37,824 nucleotides of DNA from an uncultured Uliginosibacterium sp. (GTDB lineage Bacteria; Pseudomonadota; Gammaproteobacteria; Burkholderiales; Rhodocyclaceae). The stretch spans positions 1 to 37,824 of the forward strand of contig CAMFLH010000013.1 of assembly GCA_945957295.1 (NCBI GenBank). The letters are read 5' to 3'. The translations under genes were made by a program, and so were the position numbers. The notes under the pieces were generated by a model. That model was not told the DNA's origin. It made no database searches and worked only from the letters and a program-made list of their open reading frames with translations. Below, in pieces: positions 1 through 8,872 of the stretch (position 1 is the first letter of the stretch; each line of letters starts with the position of its first letter).

Positions 1-48
1 CGAGATTCCTCTACGTCTCGTGGGCTCGGAGATGTGTATAAGAGACAG
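1..48 (+). other. Illumina Nextera P7 adapter remnant with i7 index (assembly contamination)
   Basis: Bases 15-48 read GTCTCGTGGGCTCGGAGATGTGTATAAGAGACAG, the Nextera read-2 transposase adapter. They are preceded by CGAGAT (end of P7) and an 8-base index TCCTCTAC. Confidence 0.97.
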
Positions 49-126
49 TGGCGATTCCGCGCTGCCGACTAGACGGAGGTGGCCGGGCGATGCGGATATC
101 GGTTCAGCTAGCAATCCACACCGGCG

Positions 127-921
127 TTAAGGTTTGTACGGTAGATCTGGCGCATGGCGCCGCCAGATGTCTGCGGCTGCGCCGGACTTGATGATGGCCG
201 CCAGTTCTTTGTTGAATTCAGGCAGTAGTTTGGCGGCAGGGCTGCCAAGCGCTGCGATCAGATGTTTAGCAGGGGCGCGGGCATTGGGAACGGCGGCGTG
301 GGCCAATGCGGGATCACGCAGGTGGTCTTCCCCAAGGTACTTGTAACCGCTGATGACTTCCAGCTCTTCGACGAAGTAGTCGCACCGGCCTGCTTTGAGC
401 TTGCGAATCATCGCCTCGTAGGTTGTCACCCCCAGGTCGAGATCGTCGGGTTTGAGCCCGTAGTGGGCGTAGCTGGCGCCGATCATGCCGCAGCCTTGAT
501 AGCGCTTGAGATCAGTGACCGAGCGAATCTCCAGCGGCTTGTCTTGTCGGAAGAAGACCTGTGGGGTGAGGGTGTTGTAGTGCGCCGAATAGGCGAAGCG
601 CTTGGCGCGCTCAGGGTCCGCGTAGGCATCCATCGCATAGTCGAACTCGCCGGCCTCTACCAGCTTCAGGCAGCGCACCCAGGGGACATTTCCCGTGAAG
701 TCGACGCGTACGCCAAGGCGATTGAAGATCGTCCTGACAAGATCGACCGAGGCCCCCGTGAATGCCTCGGTCTTCTTCCCGCTTGCATCGCGTGTCCAGT
801 AAGTCCAAGGCGGTGGATCGGGATCAGCGCAGACCTTGACCACGCCGTCGGCAGGCGCTGCGACGGCGGTCGTGGGGAGCAGAGCCAGGGCGAGAATCAG
901 CGTGAGCGCTTTTGCCATCAT
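127..921 (-). CDS. periplasmic solute-binding protein (amino-acid ABC transporter type, SBP_bac_3-like)
   Basis: 264 aa ORF with signal peptide and the motif VVKVCADPDPPPWTY...GASVDLVRTIFNRLGV; SBP family 3 pattern. Confidence 0.85.
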   Translation of the reverse strand: MMAKALTLILALALLPTTAVAAPADGVVKVCADPDPPPWTYWTRDASGKKTEAFTGASVDLVRTIFNRLGVRVDFTGNVPWVRCLKLVEAGEFDYAMDAYADPERAKRFAYSAHYNTLTPQVFFRQDKPLEIRSVTDLKRYQGCGMIGASYAHYGLKPDDLDLGVTTYEAMIRKLKAGRCDYFVEELEVISGYKYLGEDHLRDPALAHAAVPNARAPAKHLIAALGSPAAKLLPEFNKELAAIIKSGAAADIWRRHAPDLPYKP

Positions 922-1007
922 CTTGATAACGAATACCTCGGGTGCAGGGGCCGTGTAATCCCCTCTATGTCGAACCCTCGTCGGGCCGGGCCGCCCCGCG
1001 GTGCTGG

Positions 1008-2669
1008 CTAGACGCGGAAGCGGTCGGCCGCCTGATGCATGGCTTGGGATAGCGTGCTGAGGTCGTGTGACGCTTCACGCGTTTCCCGCATCGCCTCGGT
1101 ATTTTCTTCGCTCATGGCGGAGATCACTTCAACCTGCTTGGCGATCAGTTCGCTGGCTGAGCTTTGTTCCTTGAGCGCGTTGCGGATATCCCGAGAAACG
1201 CCCAGCACTTGGCGCGAACCCCCTTGGATGCTCTCCATGGCGGTGCCCGCGGCGCTGGTGACCTCGGCGGTCTCGCCAACTTGTTGGACGAGGGCATGCA
1301 TTTCGCTGATCGCGTTGCGGCTTTCTGCCTGAATAGAGGTGATCAGGCCGCTGATCTCGCCAGTGGCGTTGGTCGTGCGTTCGGCCAGTTTGCGTACCTC
1401 GTCGGCCACGACCGCGAAACCCCGACCTTGTTCGCCTGCACGGGCCGCCTCGATGGCTGCGTTGAGAGCCAGCAGGTTGGTCTGGTCGGCAATCTCTTTG
1501 ATGACCCGGGCAATACTGCCGATTTCCTCTGTCCGCTGTCCGAGTGTCTCCATCGACTGCGATGTGCTCCGAACGGTACTCGCCATCGAATCCATGCGCT
1601 GAACTGTCTCACCGATGACGCGGCCACCACTTTCGGCTTGATCGAGCGACGTCTGCGCCGTGTTCTCCGCCGCTGTGGCCGCATCAGAAACGTGGGAGGC
1701 GGTAACCGCCAGCTCTTCAACCGATGCGGCCATGCTGTTGGTGGCATCGTTCTGACTGGCGACCGACGACGCCAGCGTATCGACCGAGTGCGTCAGCGAG
1801 CCCGCGGTGCGAAGCACCGCCTCTGCACTTTGCTTCATGCTGCCAACGACGGTCTGGAACTCTTCGAGCAACGCGTTAACCGCGCTGGCGACCTGACCCA
1901 TCTCGTCACGGCCGTGCAGCGGGATCCGGCGTGTCAGATCGAGTTCTGCGCGTGCCTGTTCGGTGGTTCGCTGCACGACGGCGATCTGATGCACGATACG
2001 GCGGGACGCGGTCAGCGCCAGTGCCAGCGCGATTACCGCGGCGAGCACCGTAACCGTTATGAGAAAGTTGCGTGCCTGCAGGTAGTTCGTGCGCCCCTCG
2101 GCGATTTGCGCTTCGAGGTGCGCCCGCTCGCCTTTTTCCATGCGAGCCACCACGTCGGCCATAGCCTTGGCGGCAGGGCGATCCTTGCCCTTGAGCTGCG
2201 CATCGAGTTTGAGCCCCGCACCGGGGTCGCCCTTGTCGAAACCGCCGAGTGCGCTTTGGTACAACGCACCGAGTGCTGCATGCTCCTTGATTACGGCGTC
2301 GAGCATTTGCAGGACGTCCGCATTGTTAGGGTCGTTCTCGGCCTTGATGGCGTCGCGCGTTTTGGTAAGCCCCTCCTGCACAGCAGCCTGGCGCCCTGAG
2401 AAGGCTTGGACATGCTTGTCGTATTCGGCGGCGTCGTTGCCACGAATGAGGATGTTCTTCCATTCTTGCACTTGGGTCTTGAAGTCGACGGCGGCCGTTT
2501 CTACGGCGACGAGTTGTCGCATGCCGTCGCTGACATCCTGCAATGCCGCCTCTTGCCGCGCATCGACGCGGGCCAGCGTGACAATGCCAAACAGGGCCGC
2601 CACCAGGATGCCGAGCACGGCGACTGCGCCGAGTAGCCAGACCTGGGCCTTGATGGTGATGTCCTTCAT
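1008..2669 (-). CDS. methyl-accepting chemotaxis protein
   Basis: 553 aa; N-terminal TM, 4-helix-type periplasmic domain, second TM, HAMP, and the highly conserved signalling hairpin [51 protein letters not shown]. Confidence 0.97.
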   Translation of the reverse strand: MKDITIKAQVWLLGAVAVLGILVAALFGIVTLARVDARQEAALQDVSDGMRQLVAVETAAVDFKTQVQEWKNILIRGNDAAEYDKHVQAFSGRQAAVQEGLTKTRDAIKAENDPNNADVLQMLDAVIKEHAALGALYQSALGGFDKGDPGAGLKLDAQLKGKDRPAAKAMADVVARMEKGERAHLEAQIAEGRTNYLQARNFLITVTVLAAVIALALALTASRRIVHQIAVVQRTTEQARAELDLTRRIPLHGRDEMGQVASAVNALLEEFQTVVGSMKQSAEAVLRTAGSLTHSVDTLASSVASQNDATNSMAASVEELAVTASHVSDAATAAENTAQTSLDQAESGGRVIGETVQRMDSMASTVRSTSQSMETLGQRTEEIGSIARVIKEIADQTNLLALNAAIEAARAGEQGRGFAVVADEVRKLAERTTNATGEISGLITSIQAESRNAISEMHALVQQVGETAEVTSAAGTAMESIQGGSRQVLGVSRDIRNALKEQSSASELIAKQVEVISAMSEENTEAMRETREASHDLSTLSQAMHQAADRFRV

Positions 2670-2869
2670 GCCAACTCCTCCCTTGGATCGCGAGGAACTA
2701 ACGGCACCCGGCGTCGTTGCTTGAGCGATTGCGGCGAGTGCGGGTTCCTTGGTTTCATGGGACTCCCGCCGTCAGCACCAGCGCGGTGCAGTCGGGGGGG
2801 TGAAGTCTTCGACGGTGTTGCTCTTGCCGTTCAAAGTGCGCGATTTACCTCATCGCGAGCGTCCGCGCG

Positions 2870-3658
2870 CTAGCGGTTACTGCCGTGGGCGGTGCTACCC
2901 GATGTGTTCGCATGCATGCGAAGCTGTTGGTTGAACGACTCAATGGTGCTGGCGGGGACTTTGAAACTGCAAAGCAGGTGCCGCCACTCGCCGGGTGGGG
3001 TGTCGGGGAAGATGAGGTAAGCAAAGACCTCGGGGTGCAGCCCCTTTTGCAGCAGCGTCTGCGTTGCCTCTTGCGTGGTCATCAACAGCGCGTCGGCCAT
3101 CCCTTCATGCAGCATGCGCACAATGGACTGTGCTTCGTCGTAGGCGGCTACGTTGGCCGCAGCCCGCTTGGCGAGTAAGGCGTTGATGGCGGAACCGTAC
3201 GAGTAGCCTTCCTTGATCAGCAGTCGCATGCTTCGATCGCCGAGCGCAGCAGACAAGCTGCCGTAACGGCGAAACTTCGGCTCGGCGCTTTTCGGCACCA
3301 CAAGCGCCATCTGTTCGTTTTGCAGAATCGGCTGCGAAAAGCGGCCGTAGGCTTCGCGCTCGGCATCGCGGAATGCTGCGGCCATGCAGTCGCGCCCCGT
3401 GTTCGCGCGCACGATCGCCAGTTGACGGCGAAATGGTGTCTCGACCCATACGAAGGGAATGCCGGCGCGCTTGAACGCACTGGACACTGGCGTCACAAGC
3501 GTCCCCGTGAGCGCTCCATGGTCGACGTACGAGTAAGGCGCTCGCGGGTTGTACAGCAGCGAAATCGGTTCTTCGGCGCGGGCGCTCGTCGCCATCAGCC
3601 CGAGCGCCAGAAGCACGATGCAACGGCGTGACGACACCCCGGAAGCGGTATGGGCCAT
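2870..3658 (-). CDS. periplasmic solute-binding protein (SBP_bac_3-like)
   Basis: 262 aa with signal peptide; EEPISLLYNPRAPYSYVDHGALTGTLVTPVSSAFKRAGIPFVWVETPFRRQLAIV pattern of extracytoplasmic binding proteins. Confidence 0.8.
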   Translation of the reverse strand: MAHTASGVSSRRCIVLLALGLMATSARAEEPISLLYNPRAPYSYVDHGALTGTLVTPVSSAFKRAGIPFVWVETPFRRQLAIVRANTGRDCMAAAFRDAEREAYGRFSQPILQNEQMALVVPKSAEPKFRRYGSLSAALGDRSMRLLIKEGYSYGSAINALLAKRAAANVAAYDEAQSIVRMLHEGMADALLMTTQEATQTLLQKGLHPEVFAYLIFPDTPPGEWRHLLCSFKVPASTIESFNQQLRMHANTSGSTAHGSNR

Positions 3659-4125
3659 CAGCTGCTCGCGATGGCGTCTGGGTCAGGAGCCTGTAAGCCC
3701 GCTGCGGCTTGCCTCAGCCAATCGTTGCCTGAGCTGCCGGGGCTTAAAAAGGCGTGCGAGACTTCGATGAGCAGGCGTTTTGCGAGCGCTTCCTGGTCAT
3801 CGAATATCCGCTGGGTGAGGGGCAGCAGTCGATCGAGCAAGGCCGGAAGATGCTGATGCGCTTTCATGCGAAACAGCACGGCAAACCGACAGGGGGCGAG
3901 TTCGGTGGCGACATCGGAGAGCCGAATGCTGTTGGCGAGCGTCGCGATCATGCCGGCCGACAGATTCAGCATTTGCGGGCCGGGGACGACAGCAGCAGGC
4001 TCCGCCAGCTGTACCTGAAAGACGACAATGACCGCGGCATCGTCGGCTCGTCGGTCCGTCGCTTGCTTGTGGATGATGCGGCGGAAGTCGTCCGCGGCGA
4101 CAAAGGGCCCCAGTGCTGTTGTCAC
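3658..4125 (-). CDS. hypothetical protein, possibly a degenerate GGDEF-like domain
   Basis: 155 aa ORF whose TGA stop overlaps the ATG of the downstream SBP gene. The segment ANSIRLSDVATELAPCRFAVLFRM aligns by eye with the LRxSDxVARLGGDEFAVLL core of GGDEF domains, with the catalytic motif replaced. Confidence 0.45.
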   Translation of the reverse strand: MTTALGPFVAADDFRRIIHKQATDRRADDAAVIVVFQVQLAEPAAVVPGPQMLNLSAGMIATLANSIRLSDVATELAPCRFAVLFRMKAHQHLPALLDRLLPLTQRIFDDQEALAKRLLIEVSHAFLSPGSSGNDWLRQAAAGLQAPDPDAIASS

Positions 4126-4445
4126 ACCTTCACCTCATCGAGTCCTGTGGTAGATCTGCCCGGTTGCACGGTGCTCGGCCAAACCTTTAACGGCGCGACG
4201 CGCGGCTTCACTTCCTTGCGTCAACGTCCCCGCGATCATTCGCTTGAGCAAAGAATGTCACAGCCGTTCCTCTTGCGCATTGAAGTTCGGGCAAGCCTCA
4301 GGTTATGCGTCGTGCCGCGGCCCGCGTTATCGGCATCAATCCAGCGCAATTCTCTCGAACGCGCTGAGTTGGAACTGCAAGAGCCCCATGCTAGCCGCTT
4401 GCGCAACGTGGGCTCTGGTCGCATTTTCTTTGATGCTCGTATACC

Positions 4446-4462
4446 ATACCCCCCTAGGGTAT
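4446..4462. promoter_or_regulatory. putative CsoR/RcnR/DmeR-family operator
   Basis: Perfect inverted repeat ATACCC-CCCTA-GGGTAT, 14 bp upstream of the regulator start codon; C/G-tract operator typical of the family. Confidence 0.7.
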
Positions 4463-4476
4463 GTGATGAGTGCGCC

Positions 4477-4755
4477 ATGAGCCACACGATCCGTGAGAAA
4501 ACCAAGTTGTTGGCCAGGGTGCGGCGCATCCGGGGCCAGGTGGAAGCGCTTGAGCGCGCGCTCGACACCGAGAAGGGGTGTGCAGAGATCCTTCACCAGA
4601 TTGCAGCTACACGTGGCGCAATCAGCGGGCTGATGGCCGAGGTGCTCGAGGAGCATATTCGTACCCACATCGCCGACCCATCGATCGCCTCCGACGACGA
4701 GCGCACCAAGGGCGCGGACGAGTTGATCGACGTCCTGCGGGCCTACATCAAGTGA
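4477..4755 (+). CDS. dmeR: metal-sensing transcriptional repressor, CsoR/RcnR/FrmR (DUF156) family, DmeR-like
   Basis: 92 aa from ATG at 4477: MSHTIREKTKLLARVRRIRGQVEALERALDTEKGCAEILHQIAATRGAISGLMAEVLEEHIRTHI; adjacent to a DmeF-like CDF exporter. Confidence 0.88.
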   Translation: MSHTIREKTKLLARVRRIRGQVEALERALDTEKGCAEILHQIAATRGAISGLMAEVLEEHIRTHIADPSIASDDERTKGADELIDVLRAYIK

Positions 4756-4763
4756 ATGCCAAG

Positions 4764-5765
4764 ATGAGTACCGAGAACATTTCGAACTGGGTCCATGACC
4801 ACGTCTTCGATACCGGCAACGACGCCGCCGAACGAGGCACGCGGGTGGTCATGTGGATCACCGCTGTCACGATGGTGGTCGAAATCGTGGCGGGATGGTG
4901 GTTCAACTCGATGGCGCTGCTTGCCGATGGCTGGCACATGAGCTCCCACGCGGTGGCCATCGGCTTGTCGGCATTTGCCTACGCGACGGCACGCCGCTAC
5001 GCCAAAGACCCGCGCTTCGCCTTTGGCACTTGGAAAATTGAGATTCTCGGCGGTTTCGCCAGCGCGATTTTCCTTGTTGGCGTGGCCGTCCTGATGTTGA
5101 TCGGCTCAGTGGAGCGGATCGTTGCGCCTCAACCGATCCAGTATCGCGAGGCGATCGTGATTGCGATCCTTGGTTTGGCTGTCAATCTGGTGTGCGCGCT
5201 GATTCTTGGCAAAGCGCATCACCACGGTCATGGTCATTCCCATGGTCATGACCATGGGGGTGCCCACGCTGAGCATCATCATGACCATCACCACCATCAT
5301 CACGATCTCAACCTGAAGTCTGCCTATCTGCACGTGGTTGCCGATGCCGCGACGTCGGTGTTGGCGATTGCGGCGCTTTGTGGAGGCTGGATCTTCGGCT
5401 GGTCGTGGCTGGACCCGATCATGGGCATGGTGGGCGCTGTGTTGGTGGCGGTATGGGCCAAGGGGCTGATCGCGGAGACCGGCAAGGTCTTGCTCGATCG
5501 TGAAATGGATCATCCGGTCGTGGATGAGATCCGCGAGGTCGTCGAGTGTGATAACCAGACCGGTGACACGCGGATTGCCGATTTGCACGTCTGGCGCGTC
5601 GGAAAGCAGGTCTACTCTTGTGCGATGACGGTCGTGACACGCGACAACTCACTGACACCCGACGAGATACGCAGGCGCCTGTCCGTCCATGAGGAGGTCG
5701 TGCATTCGACGATCGAAATTCATCATCGTCGCGATGGGTCGGACCCAGCGCTGCAGACGCTGTGA
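4764..5765 (+). CDS. dmeF: cation diffusion facilitator family transporter, DmeF-like (Co/Ni efflux)
   Basis: ATG at 4764; MSTENISNWVHDHVFDTGNDAAERGTRVVMWITAVTMVVEIVAGWWFNSMALLADGWHMSSHA, CDF motif, His-rich loop HHHGHGHSHGHDHGGAHAEHHHDHHHHHH. Confidence 0.93.
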   Translation: MSTENISNWVHDHVFDTGNDAAERGTRVVMWITAVTMVVEIVAGWWFNSMALLADGWHMSSHAVAIGLSAFAYATARRYAKDPRFAFGTWKIEILGGFASAIFLVGVAVLMLIGSVERIVAPQPIQYREAIVIAILGLAVNLVCALILGKAHHHGHGHSHGHDHGGAHAEHHHDHHHHHHDLNLKSAYLHVVADAATSVLAIAALCGGWIFGWSWLDPIMGMVGAVLVAVWAKGLIAETGKVLLDREMDHPVVDEIREVVECDNQTGDTRIADLHVWRVGKQVYSCAMTVVTRDNSLTPDEIRRRLSVHEEVVHSTIEIHHRRDGSDPALQTL

Positions 5766-5871
5766 CAGTGCTTGGTGCGCCTACGCGCTCAGGCGCGCGA
5801 CCATGTTGTGCTTCGGCAGTGCATGGTCAGCCTGTGACGCGCCGCGTTCTCTGTTGATACACTCCGCCGCC

Positions 5872-6228
5872 ATGCGACCCTTCGTCTTCGTCCTGCTGCT
5901 CGTGTTCTTGCCGCTCCAGTCCGTCTGGGGTGCGGCAGCGAGCTATTGTGGGCATGAGTCTGACGCGGCGACCAAGCATTTCGGCCATCACGAGCACAAG
6001 CACCAGCAAGGCAAGGCCGAGCGCAGCACCGACAGCAAGGGTAGCGCCAAGGCAGGCACGTTCGGCGACTTCGACTGCGCGACCTGCCAGCTGAGCGCGC
6101 CGACACTTACCGCCGACCTCGTCGCGGGCATCGCGCCGGCCGCCGCGCCGCCGCAATTCAGCTACCACCGTAGCGACCTCTCGCATATTCCCGCAGGGCC
6201 GGAACGGCCCGATCGCGCGCTCGCCTGA
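5872..6228 (+). CDS. czcI: CzcI-like small secreted metal-resistance protein
   Basis: 118 aa from ATG at 5872 with signal peptide, His-rich HFGHHEHKHQQ and CATCQL; immediately upstream of the czcCBA-like genes. Confidence 0.65.
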   Translation: MRPFVFVLLLVFLPLQSVWGAAASYCGHESDAATKHFGHHEHKHQQGKAERSTDSKGSAKAGTFGDFDCATCQLSAPTLTADLVAGIAPAAAPPQFSYHRSDLSHIPAGPERPDRALA

Positions 6229-6352
6229 TTCCCGGCGAGCCCATCTCTTCACGCGTTTCTCCGTGAGCTGACCCTCAGGCGTCCAGCCTGTCGGCGGCCG
6301 TATCGCGCTCGCCGGATCTCCCACGTCCTTTCGTGTTACTCAGGAGAATCCG

Positions 6353-7666
6353 ATGCGATTCAAGTATCTCGTCGCGGCCACGCTATGGGCCGCGACTCAA
6401 GGGGCGAGTCTCGCCCAGAACACCGTCGTGCCACTGGCCGCCGAGCCAGCCCAACGCGCGCTCACACTCGACGAGGCGTGGCGCCGGGCCGAACAGGCCA
6501 ACCCGGCGCTGTGGCGCAAGGCCGCCGAGCAAGTCGCAGTCGAGGGGGCGGCGCAGGATGCACGCCCGCTCCTCTTCAACAACCCGCAGATCAGCTGGGA
6601 AGGCACCCGGCGCGAGGTCCCCCTGAGCGGGGCGCCGGATGAGCGCCGCAAGGAGTGGTCGGCGGGGCTCTCGCAGACGCTGGAGATCGGTGGGCAGCGC
6701 AGCTATCGCGTGTCCGCCGCCGAGGCGGCGATCACCGCACACGGGGCTGAGCTGGAGAGTCTGCGGCGCGACCTGCGTGTGCGCGTTGCCCAGCAGTTCT
6801 ATCGGGTGCAGGCGTTGCAGCAGCGGCTTGGCGTCGAGGAAGCCGCGCTCGCGTTGTTCGAGCAGACCGCGTCGGCGGTGGCCAAACGGCGTGCGGCGGG
6901 CGAAGACACCAAGCTCGATGCGAACGTCGCCGTAGTGGAAGCGGAACGCGCGCGCAGTCAGTTCGACGCCACCCGCGAGCAACTGATCGAAGCGCGCGAT
7001 GAACTTGAGGCGACGCTGCAGTTGCCGGCGGGCAGTCAGCCGGCGGTGTCAGCGGATCTTGCCGACGCACTCGCTCAGCCCCTCCCGGCGCTGGCCCCTT
7101 TGCTCTCGGCCTTGCCGATGCAGCCCGGCCAGCGAGCACTCACCGCGCAGGAGGAAGGTGCCCGAGCAAAGCTGGGCCTGGAACGTGCCAGCCGCATTCC
7201 GGATGTCACCCTGGGCTTGAGCCTTGGGCGCGAGGGCGCGGCCGACGCCCGCGAGCGCTTGACGACGCTGTCGCTGTCCGTGCCCCTACCACTGTTCAAA
7301 CGCAACGCGAGCGGGGTCGGCGAGGCGAGCGCGGCCTTGTTGCAAGCACAGATCGAACGCGAGCGCGGCTTGCGAGACGGTGAGGCGGCTGTACGCAGCC
7401 TGCACTTGCGACTGCAGAGCCTGCAGCGCCGCGTGCAGCGGCTGCAGAGCGTGGTTGCCCCAACGCTGGCGAGTAACGCACAGCTTTCCGAAAAGTCGCT
7501 GCGCGCTGGGCAGATCGGCCTGCTCGAACACATCGTCGTCAGCCGGCAGGCGCTTGACGCCCGCCGCGACCTGATCGACGCCCAACTCGACTTCCAGAAC
7601 ACACGCCTCGCACTGATGCAGGCCGCCGGCCAGGCGCTGGCCCCCGAACAAGGAACACAACCATGA
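6353..7666 (+). CDS. czcC: TolC-family outer membrane efflux protein, CzcC-like
   Basis: 437 aa; ALTLDEAWRRAEQANPAL and the duplicated OEP repeat; stop overlaps the next start (ATGA). Confidence 0.9.
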   Translation: MRFKYLVAATLWAATQGASLAQNTVVPLAAEPAQRALTLDEAWRRAEQANPALWRKAAEQVAVEGAAQDARPLLFNNPQISWEGTRREVPLSGAPDERRKEWSAGLSQTLEIGGQRSYRVSAAEAAITAHGAELESLRRDLRVRVAQQFYRVQALQQRLGVEEAALALFEQTASAVAKRRAAGEDTKLDANVAVVEAERARSQFDATREQLIEARDELEATLQLPAGSQPAVSADLADALAQPLPALAPLLSALPMQPGQRALTAQEEGARAKLGLERASRIPDVTLGLSLGREGAADARERLTTLSLSVPLPLFKRNASGVGEASAALLQAQIERERGLRDGEAAVRSLHLRLQSLQRRVQRLQSVVAPTLASNAQLSEKSLRAGQIGLLEHIVVSRQALDARRDLIDAQLDFQNTRLALMQAAGQALAPEQGTQP

Positions 7667-8859
7667 CCGAGAACCTCACCTCACATCGCCCTGCGCCACG
7701 CCTGAGTCTGCTCGCCAGTGCCGTCGCGATTGCCCTGCTGGCCGGATGCGGCGCGAAGGGCGAAGCGCCTGACACGGCCGACACGGCGCCGAAGGCCGAG
7801 GCCGCCGCCCCGCATGAAGAGGGCACCCTGAATCTGAGCAAGAAAGAGCGGACGCGCGCCGGCATCCGGGTCGAGGCGCTGACGGCCATGCCGCTCAAGG
7901 ATCTGCTTGAGGTCACCGCGACGATCCAGCCGAATGCCGACCGTTTTGCCCGTGTGGCGGCGCCGGTCGAGGGGCGCATCGTCAGCGTGGCGACTCCGCT
8001 GGGGGCGCAGGTGCGCGCCGGCCAGCCGCTGGCCCAGGTTGAAAGCGTGGCGCTGGGGGAGGCCAACGCAGCCCTGAGCGCGGCGCGTGCGGCGGCCCGT
8101 ATTGCCGACGCCGACTTCAAGCGTGCGGAAGCCTTGAACGCGGACGAAATCATCGCCCAGAAGGACTACCTGCGTGCTCGCGCCGAACACGAGAAGGCGG
8201 CCGCCGAGTTGCGCGCGGCGGAGGAGCGGGTGCGGGTGCTGGGGGCTGATCCATCCGCCGCTGGGCGAAGTGGCGCCCGGCTGACTGTCGTCGCCCCGTT
8301 CGCCGGCACCGTAGTCGCGCGCAAGGCCACCGTTGGCGAACTGGCCACGCCGGCCGAGCCGATGTTCGCGGTGGCGGATCTCAGCCGCGTGTGGATCGAA
8401 GCCAACCTGACCGAAGCGATGCTCGCGCACGTGCGCCCGGGCGCGCAGGCCAGCATCAGCGTCGAGGCGTATCCCGGCGAGGTCTTCGAGGGCAAGGTGA
8501 GCTACGTGGCGGGCATGCTCGACAAGGCCTCGCGCACGGTCCCTGCGCGGATCGAGCTGGCCAACAAGGACGGGCGCCTGAAGCCGGAGATGTTCGCCAA
8601 GGCGCGCATCGAGGCCGGCGGCGCTGGCGAAGAGCGCCTTGCGGTGCCGGACGACGCAATCATCCTGCTGCAGGGGCAGCCCACGGTCTTCGTGGCAGAG
8701 GGCGATGGCTTTGCGCCGCGCGCGGTCGATCTGGGCGAGAAGCGTGGCGGCCGCACCGTCGTGCGTTCGGGTGTTGCGGCCGGCGAGCAGCTGGTCGTCG
8801 CGGGGACGTATGCCTTGAAGGCACGTCTGCTGAAGTCGCAGATCGGCGACGAGCACTGA
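7663..8859 (+). CDS. czcB: RND efflux periplasmic adaptor (membrane fusion protein), CzcB-like
   Basis: 398 aa with lipoprotein-type N-terminus (LLAGCGAKGE), barrel-sandwich hybrid segment EGRIVSVATPLGAQVRAGQPLAQVES and coiled coil. Confidence 0.92.
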   Translation: MTENLTSHRPAPRLSLLASAVAIALLAGCGAKGEAPDTADTAPKAEAAAPHEEGTLNLSKKERTRAGIRVEALTAMPLKDLLEVTATIQPNADRFARVAAPVEGRIVSVATPLGAQVRAGQPLAQVESVALGEANAALSAARAAARIADADFKRAEALNADEIIAQKDYLRARAEHEKAAAELRAAEERVRVLGADPSAAGRSGARLTVVAPFAGTVVARKATVGELATPAEPMFAVADLSRVWIEANLTEAMLAHVRPGAQASISVEAYPGEVFEGKVSYVAGMLDKASRTVPARIELANKDGRLKPEMFAKARIEAGGAGEERLAVPDDAIILLQGQPTVFVAEGDGFAPRAVDLGEKRGGRTVVRSGVAAGEQLVVAGTYALKARLLKSQIGDEH

Positions 8860-8872
8860 GCGAAGGAGAACG

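Noticed and set aside
5216-5310. CAT/GGTCATG-like short repeats that could be read as a tandem repeat or CRISPR-like array
   Set aside because: They encode the His-rich loop of the CDF exporter; irregular spacing and no spacers.
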